A stretch of 12,391 bases of DNA from Devosiaceae bacterium. GTDB taxonomy: Bacteria > Pseudomonadota > Alphaproteobacteria > Rhizobiales > Devosiaceae. Of the stretch, positions 6,931 through 12,391 are shown in pieces. The stretch is taken from assembly GCA_021648585.1 (NCBI GenBank), contig JAKISM010000063.1, forward strand, positions 1 to 12,391, in the 5' to 3' direction. The first letter of the stretch is position 1. Each line of letters starts with the position of its first letter. Position numbers and translations under genes: made by a program. The notes under the pieces were generated by a model. It worked only from the letters and a program-made list of their open reading frames with translations, searched no databases and was not told the DNA's origin.

Positions 6931-7632
6931 ATGACCAAACAGACAAAACCTATCGAATTATATTATTTTCCAACTCCAAATGGTTTCAAAATCTCAATCA
7001 TGTTAGAAGAATTGGGCGTGCCTTATAATATGAATATGGTAGATATTGGCGCTGGTGAGCAGTTTGAAGAAAAATTTCTAACTATTTCGCCCAATAATAA
7101 AATCCCAGCTATTGTTGATCCTGAAGGGCCTGATGGTAAGCCAGTTTCGGTGTTTGAATCTGGCGCTATTCTAAAATATCTTGGGCAAAAATTTAACAAG
7201 TTCTACCCAACCGATAAGCGTAAGCAGATACAAGTTGATGAATGGCTGATGTGGCAAATGGGCGGATTTGGGCCAATGCTCGGACAAAATCACCATTTCG
7301 CAATCTACGCTCCAGAAAAAATAGACTATGCCATTAAGCGCTATATTGATGAAACGCACCGCCTATATAAAGTGCTAAATAAACAATTAGAGGGCAAAGA
7401 TTATATTATAGGTGAATATACAATAGTTGATATTGCGACAATCGGTTGGGCTACCCTATATGAAAGACAGGGCATAAATATTAGCGATTTCCCTAATGTA
7501 AAAAATTGGATTAAGCGCATGAAATCTCGCAAAGCAGTGGTTTCTGGTTTGGTTTTGGGAAAAGAAGAGCGAAAAAAATTTAATCTCGCCAAGAATGAAA
7601 AAGCAAAATCGGTTTTGTTTAATCAGCGTTAG
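6931..7632 (+). CDS. yfcG: Nu-class glutathione S-transferase / disulfide reductase, YfcG-like
   Basis: The 233-residue cytoplasmic enzyme is closely similar along its length to E. coli YfcG as I remember it. Thioredoxin-fold N-domain ~8-90: YYFPTPNGFKISIMLEELG (Thr15 and Asn17 where other GSTs have a catalytic Tyr, Ser or Cys), SPNNKIPAIVDPEG (cis-Pro59 loop) and FESGAILKYL (Glu76-Ser77 contact the glutathione gamma-Glu). Helical C-domain ~97-215, with GGFGPMLGQNHHF (111-123), diagnostic of the YfcG/Ure2p-like group, and DIATIGW. YfcG binds two glutathiones and reduces small disulfides; classical conjugation activity is low. Start choice: ATG 6931 has GAGG at 6922-6925 five bases upstream and matches the family N-terminus; an in-frame ATG at 6859 would add 24 residues across the probable promoter. 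It is transcribed divergently from the transporter and ends 3 bp before the convergent SDR stop. Confidence 0.92.
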   Translation: MTKQTKPIELYYFPTPNGFKISIMLEELGVPYNMNMVDIGAGEQFEEKFLTISPNNKIPAIVDPEGPDGKPVSVFESGAILKYLGQKFNKFYPTDKRKQIQVDEWLMWQMGGFGPMLGQNHHFAIYAPEKIDYAIKRYIDETHRLYKVLNKQLEGKDYIIGEYTIVDIATIGWATLYERQGINISDFPNVKNWIKRMKSRKAVVSGLVLGKEERKKFNLAKNEKAKSVLFNQR

Positions 7633-7635
7633 GCT

Positions 7636-8370
7636 TTACAATTCAATAAGTGAATTCTCTCGAACGTCAAAAATCTTGCTATTTTCCATATATGTTGGTG
7701 AAATCATATCAATTAGGGCAGGGGCTATCTCGCTTGGGTGGGGTAGTGTTTTTGGGTCTTCTCCGGGCATAGCCTTTGCTCGCATGGCGGTTCTTACAGC
7801 ACCGGGATAAAATATATTGACCTTTACATTGGTATTAGACATTTCATTTGCATAAGATTTTGCTAGAGCGTTAAGTGCTGCTTTTGAGGTTGCGTAAAGT
7901 CCCCAATATGGCTTGCAACTTTTGGCAGAACTTGAAGATACAAAAACTACACGTCCAGCTTCAGATTTACGTAATAATAAATCCATTGAGCGAAGAAGGC
8001 GATAATTTGCTCCGACATTAATCGCCATTACTTTATCAAAATCTTTTGGTGAAATATGGGGAACTGGTGTTAATGTGCCAAGTATTCCTGCATTGCCGAT
8101 GAGCGCATCAAGCTTGCCCCAACGCTCAAATATCTGCGCTCCTAAACGATCAATCGCATCAAAATTTGCTAAATCAAAAGGCACAAGAGTGGCAGTTGCG
8201 CCTAATTCATTAATTTCATCATCAAGCTCTTCAAGTGCGCCTTTTGTGCGGGCAGTTGCGATAATATGTGCGCCACGTTTAGCAGCCTCAAGCGCTGCCG
8301 CCTTGCCAATCCCTCGTGATGCGCCAGTTATTAGGACGATTTTTCCTAGCAATTCTTGATTATCTGACAT
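7636..8370 (-). CDS. Short-chain dehydrogenase/reductase (classical SDR, substrate unknown)
   Basis: NAD(P)-dependent oxidoreductase of 244 residues, the usual length for classical SDRs. It shows the nucleotide-binding TGASRGIG (15-22), D66 (adenine-ring pocket), NAG (93-95), N118 and the catalytic S146, Y159 (YATSK) and K163, followed by YPGAVRT. A basic residue near the end of beta-2 (ATARTKG, R41) suggests NADP rather than NAD. It is the last gene of the minus-strand cluster: its ATG overlaps the purF stop by one base (TAATG), indicating translational coupling. An SDR next to purF recurs in Hyphomicrobiales, but I know of no assigned substrate. Overall it resembles YciK-like SDRs. It converges on the GST gene with 3 bp between stops, leaving no space for a terminator. 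Confidence 0.9.
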   Translation of the reverse strand: MSDNQELLGKIVLITGASRGIGKAAALEAAKRGAHIIATARTKGALEELDDEINELGATATLVPFDLANFDAIDRLGAQIFERWGKLDALIGNAGILGTLTPVPHISPKDFDKVMAINVGANYRLLRSMDLLLRKSEAGRVVFVSSSSAKSCKPYWGLYATSKAALNALAKSYANEMSNTNVKVNIFYPGAVRTAMRAKAMPGEDPKTLPHPSEIAPALIDMISPTYMENSKIFDVRENSLIEL

Positions 8371-9842
8371 TATACAGCTTCTTTAAACAAAGATATTTTA
8401 TGAATAGATATGCCATTTTTCCCTGCAAGATCTGTTAGATTAGTTGGATAATCTCCAGTGAAATAATGGTCAGTAAATTGCGGTGAATGATTATTGCGTT
8501 TTTCACCGCATACCGCATCATAAAGCCCATCAATGGAGAGAAATTCAAGAGAATCTACATTGATATATTGGCGCATGGCTTCAAGGTTATTATATTGGTT
8601 TGCTAATAATTTTTCTGGGTCTGGCGTGTCAATGCCATAATAATCTGAATGAAAAATCATAGGGCAAGCTACACGCAAATGAACTTCCTTTGCGCCAGCA
8701 TCTCGCATCATTTGCACTATTTTTAGAGAAGTAGTGCCACGTACAATAGAATCATCAATTAAAACCACACGCTTATTTTCAATTTGCGAACGGTTAGCCG
8801 AATGTTTTAATTTAACGCCAAATGCTCTAATTTGTTGTGAAGGTTCAATAAAGGTGCGCCCCACATAATGATTACGAATAATACCATATTCAAATGGAAT
8901 GTTACTAGCTTGAGAAAATCCAATCGCCGCAGGTGTGCCACCGTCGGGAATAGGCACAATTACATCCGCCTCTATTGGAGCTTCTTTTGCTAAGTTTTCG
9001 CCCATTTTTTTACGCACGCTATAAACAGAACGTCCAGCAACTGTTGAATCAGGACGAGCAAAATAAACATATTCAAACAAACAAATGCGCTCTGGTTTTT
9101 TTTCAAACGGTTTTTCGGATCTAACTTTAATAGTACCATCTTTTTGTTTTTCGCAAATAATCACCTCACCATTTTCAACATCACGAATAAAACGTGCGCC
9201 AATTATATCAAGTGCGCATGTCTCAGATGCAAAAATTGGCTTGCCATCAAGTTCACCATAAACAAGTGGGCGTATGCCAAATGGATCACGTGCAGCTATT
9301 AATTTTGATCGGGTCATGGCAACCAAAGAATAAGCACCCTCTAATTGCTTAAGAGCTTCAATAAGGCGATGGGGAGCATTGCCAACTTTAGATTTTGCTA
9401 ACAGATGTAATATAACTTCTGTATCAGACGTGGTTTGGCAAATAGCACCATTGGCAATTAAGCTCGATCGTAAAGTCTGCCCGTTTGTGATGTTTCCATT
9501 GTGCGCAATAGCAATGCCACCAACTTCAAGCTCAGCAAAAAGCGGTTGCACATTACTAAGAACATTATCACCAGTTGTTGAGTATCGTACATGCCCCATA
9601 GCTGCTTTGCCGGGTAGATTTGCTAATGTCGTAGGGTCTGTAAAATGATCGCCCACAAGACCCATGCGCTTTTCTGAATGAAATTGAGTTCCATCAAAAC
9701 TTACAATGCCAGCGCTTTCTTGCCCTCGATGTTGCAAAGCGTGCAACCCTAAAGCGGTTAAAGCAGAAGCATCTGAATGCCCTAAAATTCCAAACACTCC
9801 GCATTCTTCACGCAGATTGTCATTATCAAGATAATCTCTCAT
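8370..9842 (-). CDS. purF: Amidophosphoribosyltransferase (glutamine PRPP amidotransferase)
   Basis: First committed step of purine synthesis: PRPP + glutamine + water to 5-phosphoribosylamine + glutamate + PPi. 490 residues. N-terminal Ntn glutaminase domain ~14-235: after a 13-residue propeptide (MRDYLDNDNLREE) comes the nucleophile C14 (CGVFGI), then HVRYSTTGDN, IAHNGNITN and TSDTEV. Phosphoribosyltransferase domain ~260-450 with the PRPP loop VVLIDDSIVRGTTS (359-372). The sequence is of the long, propeptide-bearing type (as in B. subtilis), but of the four Fe-S ligands known there only one equivalent (C254, RICLFEYVYFARPDS) is clearly kept; the others align with D400 and with the TDHY before FTGDYP. 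Start at ATG 9842, 14 bp after the cvpA stop, with GAGAAAG as a weak ribosome binding site. Confidence 0.96.
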   Translation of the reverse strand: MRDYLDNDNLREECGVFGILGHSDASALTALGLHALQHRGQESAGIVSFDGTQFHSEKRMGLVGDHFTDPTTLANLPGKAAMGHVRYSTTGDNVLSNVQPLFAELEVGGIAIAHNGNITNGQTLRSSLIANGAICQTTSDTEVILHLLAKSKVGNAPHRLIEALKQLEGAYSLVAMTRSKLIAARDPFGIRPLVYGELDGKPIFASETCALDIIGARFIRDVENGEVIICEKQKDGTIKVRSEKPFEKKPERICLFEYVYFARPDSTVAGRSVYSVRKKMGENLAKEAPIEADVIVPIPDGGTPAAIGFSQASNIPFEYGIIRNHYVGRTFIEPSQQIRAFGVKLKHSANRSQIENKRVVLIDDSIVRGTTSLKIVQMMRDAGAKEVHLRVACPMIFHSDYYGIDTPDPEKLLANQYNNLEAMRQYINVDSLEFLSIDGLYDAVCGEKRNNHSPQFTDHYFTGDYPTNLTDLAGKNGISIHKISLFKEAV

Positions 9843-9856
9843 AAGAGTAACTTTCT

Positions 9857-10462
9857 CTAACTTAGAGGAACTTCACCTTCGTCAGTGCCGTCAACATTAG
9901 GGGTTTCTTGATTAGGGCTCTCTTGTGGCACAGCATCATCAGGTGCATCACCCTCGCCAAGAAAACTAGCAACAGATTGCTCTAGATCATCTGGTAGGGC
10001 ACGAATAAGCCCATCGCCTAAAGAAATTAGCGGAGGAACTGATCGAGAATCTTTGATATATTTACTTTCGCTCATGCCACCCCACTGCAACCATTGCCCA
10101 AGCACCACCACAACAACACCAATTAAAACACCTCGAAGCCCGCCAAATACAAACCCTAATGTGCGATCTAGTGGCCCAGCTTTAGAATCAACAACAAAAT
10201 CAGCTATTTTCATAGTGATAAGGTGTAATACGATAAGCGAGAGAATAAAGCTTACGATGATTGTTGCACCATCTGCTATAATTTCTTCTCTTATATAGCC
10301 TCGTGCAATTTCTGGCTTAAATTGCCACATCCAAACGGCAATTCCAGCAGAGCCTGCCCAAGTTGCAAGTGATAATACTTCTCGTGTAAGTCCTCGTGCA
10401 GTCGCTAAAATGGCCGAAATCAGCACAACTATAGCTAATGCTACATCAAAAGCTGTAAACAT
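9857..10462 (-). CDS. cvpA: CvpA family inner-membrane protein
   Basis: Small integral membrane protein of 201 residues. Four hydrophobic segments are visible at about 6-22, 31-47, 65-90 and 104-123, then an acidic, Pro/Glu-rich soluble tail (~160-201). The family features are FDVALAIVVLISAILATARGLTREVLSLATW at the N-terminus (quoted as FDVALAIVV and ARGLTREVLSLATW) and LDRTLGFVFGGLRG (98-111). CvpA was named for its need in colicin V production and in E. coli lies upstream of purF, as here; later work in other bacteria links it to envelope homeostasis, and its biochemical role is unsettled. Ribosome binding site AGGGAA lies 7 bases upstream of the ATG. The 14-bp gap to purF suggests co-transcription. 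Confidence 0.88.
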   Translation of the reverse strand: MFTAFDVALAIVVLISAILATARGLTREVLSLATWAGSAGIAVWMWQFKPEIARGYIREEIIADGATIIVSFILSLIVLHLITMKIADFVVDSKAGPLDRTLGFVFGGLRGVLIGVVVVVLGQWLQWGGMSESKYIKDSRSVPPLISLGDGLIRALPDDLEQSVASFLGEGDAPDDAVPQESPNQETPNVDGTDEGEVPLS

Positions 10463-10563
10463 AAGAATTCCCTAAATAATTCATAACAATCTTTCCTTAA
10501 CCTTAAAATTCTAATTAGCCAAGTACCTAACATGTATCTAGACAAGTATTTTAGTAGTATTTT
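10463..10563. other. Gap between radA and cvpA, no clear signal
   Basis: This 101-bp AT-rich spacer is the largest gap inside the minus-strand cluster. On the minus strand, just after the radA stop, AATACT occurs twice 11 bp apart. I find neither a hairpin with T-tract nor a convincing -35/-10 pair, so whether cvpA-purF-SDR has its own promoter cannot be decided by eye. Confidence 0.5.
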
Positions 10564-11940
10564 TTAGCCGTCCTTAAAAGAGCCAATTTTACTAACTAAT
10601 GCTAACAGATCAGCGAATTCGATCAATTTGATGGCAGAATTTGTTTTTTCAGAACTAAATTTTCCGCTATATGCGCTGGTAAATCCAAGTTTGGCAGCTT
10701 CTCTTAATCTTAATGCTGAATGTACGACTGCTCTAGTGCCGCCTGAGAGGCTAATTTCGCCAAAAAACACTGCCTCTTTTGGTAATACTCGATTTGTGAG
10801 CGAAGAAATAAGCGCCGCAGCTACCGCCATATCAGCGGCAGGCTCGCTAATTTTTAAGCCGCCTGCAACATTGAGATATATATCATTTGCGCCAATTTTT
10901 ACCCCGCAATGGGTTTCAAGTACCGCTAAAATCATTGATAATCTTGAACTATCCCAGCCAACAACCGCTCGTCTTGGTGTGCCAAGCGGTGAGGGGGCAA
11001 CTAATGCTTGAATTTCAACTAATAATGGCCTTGTACCCTCCATTCCAGCAAATACCGCACAACCAGTGGCGCTTTCATCACGCTGATCAAGGAACAGGGC
11101 AGAGGGGTTGCTAACCTCGCTAAGCCCCTTTTGGGTCATTTCAAACACACCAATTTCATCAGTTGCGCCATAGCGGTTTTTAACAGCACGTAAAATTCTA
11201 TAGGTGTGAGATGCATCGCCTTCAAAATAAACTACTGCATCAACCATATGTTCAACAACACGAGGCCCTGCTATTTGCCCGTCTTTAGTTACATGGCCAA
11301 CCAGCACAACTGCTGCTCCGCTTTTTTTGGCAAATCTAGTAAGTGCCTGAGCGCTGGTTCTAACTTGTGTCACAGTACCAGGAGCACTATCAACTCGCTC
11401 TGTCCATAATGTTTGAATAGAATCAATAATAACTAAATCGGCACCATTTTGATGTTCAAGAGTTGATAGGATTATCTCAACATTGGTTTCACTGGCTAAT
11501 TTTACAGGGCTATCTGCTAGACCAAGTCTTTTGGCACGTAATTGCACTTGCGCAATAGCTTCTTCTCCAGAAATATAAATTACTGAATATCCTTTGTTGG
11601 CTAAAGCACTTGCCGCTTGTAATAATAAAGTGGATTTACCAATTCCGGGATCGCCACCAACCAACATTGTCGAGCCTTTAACAAACCCACCGCCGCTTAC
11701 TCTGTCTAATTCTGCTAGGCCAGAAATTATACGCTCCGCATCTTCTGGCTTGCCGCTCAGTGAAGAAAGTTGTGCGGGTTTTCCTGAAGCCTTCGTGGCT
11801 TTTGGCCCAGAGCCAACTCCTGTATTTTGTAATTCCTCAATTATTGAATTCCATTCCCCGCACGCTTCGCAGCGCCCCGCCCATTGAGTAGAAATTGCAG
11901 CGCAGGATTGACAAATAAATGAAGAGCGGTTTTTCGGCAT
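10564..11940 (-). CDS. radA: DNA repair/recombination protein RadA
   Basis: RecA-like DNA helicase that drives branch migration of recombination intermediates; 458 residues, normal for the family. N-terminal C4 zinc finger: C10, C13, C24, C27 (CQSC, CEAC). RecA-type ATPase ~70-280 with Walker A GGDPGIGKS (95-103), Walker B LVIID (169-173) and the RadA-specific KNRYG motif (254-258). C-terminal Lon-protease-like domain ~300-455 (NVAGGLKISEPAADMAVA, FGEISLSGGTRAV), which lacks the protease role in this family. The ATG at 11940 directly follows the alr TAA, so translation is probably coupled to alr; no good Shine-Dalgarno is present (CAAGAATAA precedes the ATG), and a GC-rich hairpin ends just upstream. 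Confidence 0.96.
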   Translation of the reverse strand: MPKNRSSFICQSCAAISTQWAGRCEACGEWNSIIEELQNTGVGSGPKATKASGKPAQLSSLSGKPEDAERIISGLAELDRVSGGGFVKGSTMLVGGDPGIGKSTLLLQAASALANKGYSVIYISGEEAIAQVQLRAKRLGLADSPVKLASETNVEIILSTLEHQNGADLVIIDSIQTLWTERVDSAPGTVTQVRTSAQALTRFAKKSGAAVVLVGHVTKDGQIAGPRVVEHMVDAVVYFEGDASHTYRILRAVKNRYGATDEIGVFEMTQKGLSEVSNPSALFLDQRDESATGCAVFAGMEGTRPLLVEIQALVAPSPLGTPRRAVVGWDSSRLSMILAVLETHCGVKIGANDIYLNVAGGLKISEPAADMAVAAALISSLTNRVLPKEAVFFGEISLSGGTRAVVHSALRLREAAKLGFTSAYSGKFSSEKTNSAIKLIEFADLLALVSKIGSFKDG

Positions 11941-12391
11941 TTATTCTTGTCGCCGTTGGTCGCTAACGCTCCCGACCCCGACACCCCCGCCATTCTTGCT
12001 CTCGTTAGGCAAGATGTAAGAGCGCTTATATCGACCCTTTAGAGAGGTTAAAATCTCATAGCCAATCGTTCCTGCCAGATCTGCCTGATCATCAATAGAT
12101 ATGGTATTACCTAAAACCTCTACCATATCACCGGGTTTTGGCCCTAAACCATGTAATTGCGTGACATCAACAGCGATTAAATCCATTGAAACACGGCCAA
12201 TTACAGGTAATATTTTATTATTGATAAGAATGCGTCCGCCATGCCTAGAAGTTGTGCCAGAAAGTGAGCGCAAGAAACCGTCAGCATATCCAAGTGCCAA
12301 AATAGCGATTTTGCTATTTCTATCAATAGTATAAGTTGCGCCATAACCAATAGTCTCACCAGCTTTTGCATCAAAAACCTGAAGAACGGGA
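11941..12391 (-). CDS. alr: Alanine racemase, C-terminal part (5' end outside window)
   Basis: PLP-dependent interconversion of L- and D-alanine for peptidoglycan. The frame is open through the window edge, giving 149 visible residues from PVLQVFDAKAGETIGYGATYT to the TAA at 11943-11941; the TTG at 12300 is an internal Leu codon, not a start. Visible motifs are those of the C-terminal beta-barrel domain: LALGYADGF, whose Tyr is the second catalytic base (Tyr265 in the Geobacillus enzyme), VIGRVSMDLIAVDVT (the Met-Asp segment near the active site), and the closing GTIGYEILTSLKGRYKRSYI. Related proteins usually end within a few residues of that point. Here about 20 more residues follow, including the Gly/Val-rich SKNGGGVGVGSVSDQRRQE encoded by the GC-rich block. 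The stop abuts the radA start. Confidence 0.92.
   Translation of the reverse strand, partial: PVLQVFDAKAGETIGYGATYTIDRNSKIAILALGYADGFLRSLSGTTSRHGGRILINNKILPVIGRVSMDLIAVDVTQLHGLGPKPGDMVEVLGNTISIDDQADLAGTIGYEILTSLKGRYKRSYILPNESKNGGGVGVGSVSDQRRQE
11943..11998 (-). repeat. GC-rich hairpin-forming segment flanked by 7-bp direct repeats, within the 3' end of alr
   Basis: ATTCTTG occurs at 11943-11949 and again at 11992-11998, bracketing a 42-bp block (11950-11991) that is roughly 70% G+C against about 40% in the surroundings. The block is an imperfect inverted repeat: TGTCG (11950-11954) pairs with CGACA (11979-11983), and inside it GGTCG (11958-11962) pairs with CGACC (11973-11977). A second small hairpin, CTTGC/GCAAG (11995-11999 with 12009-12013), lies next to it. 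The composition break and the flanking repeats look like insertion of a small palindromic repeat with target-site duplication. No second copy was seen in this window, so mobility is inference. In the alr frame it encodes most of NGGGVGVGSVSDQRRQE. Confidence 0.5.

Noticed and set aside
10628..11011. 127-codon plus-strand open frame within radA
   Set aside because: Antisense to the conserved Lon-like domain of RadA; no start context and no family resemblance.
11941..12300. Stand-alone 119-residue protein starting at 12300
   Set aside because: The apparent start is TTG, an internal Leu codon of alr. The frame continues to the window edge with recognisable alanine racemase sequence.
1..12391. 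Search for CRISPR arrays, tRNA genes, IS elements, phage or toxin-antitoxin genes
   Set aside because: Nothing with regular repeats, cloverleaf sequence, transposase motifs or small toxin/antitoxin pairs was recognised on either strand.

Overview
The window is AT-rich bacterial chromosome, about 40% G+C by eye, and densely coding on both strands. It reads as an alphaproteobacterium, most likely an AT-rich member of the Hyphomicrobiales (Rhizobiales). The evidence is the minus-strand run alr-radA-cvpA-purF-SDR, a gene order I know as conserved in that order, together with rhizobial-style protein sequences for AspS, the malic enzyme and AMP nucleosidase. I cannot name a genus from the sequence alone. 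No phage, IS element, CRISPR array or tRNA/rRNA gene was recognised.

Layout. At 1-131 is the 3' end of aspS (+). At 211-1833 (+) is a membrane-anchored c-di-GMP phosphodiesterase with a periplasmic CSS-like redox domain and a complete EAL active site. At 1981-4266 (+) is a malic enzyme fused to a phosphotransacetylase-like domain; it converges with AMP nucleosidase (4271-5746, -) with a 4-bp gap. The longest gene-free stretch, 5747-6009, ends in a perfect plus-strand intrinsic terminator although no plus-strand protein gene precedes it, and it probably encodes a small RNA. Next come a TauE/SafE-family transporter (6010-6774, -) and a divergent YfcG-like glutathione transferase (6931-7632, +). 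The GST converges with a 3-bp gap on the minus-strand cluster SDR (7636-8370), purF (8370-9842), cvpA (9857-10462), radA (10564-11940) and the C-terminal part of alr (11941 to the window edge). No gene-free stretch exceeds 300 bases.

How the genes work together. AMP nucleosidase (AMP breakdown) and PurF (first committed step of purine synthesis) bear on the purine nucleotide pool but lie in different transcription units. The malic enzyme links the TCA cycle to pyruvate, and its C-terminal domain probably senses acetyl-CoA. The alr-to-SDR block looks co-transcribed: alr and radA abut, purF and the SDR gene overlap by one base, and the cvpA-purF gap is 14 bp.

Most of the window is conserved core metabolism. 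The parts that go beyond routine annotation are (1) the candidate small RNA near 5865-5984, with a C6 loop and a strong terminator; (2) a short GC-rich, hairpin-forming segment flanked by 7-bp direct repeats, which supplies the odd C-terminal tail of Alr and lies just ahead of radA; and (3) a run of eight C immediately after the amn start codon.
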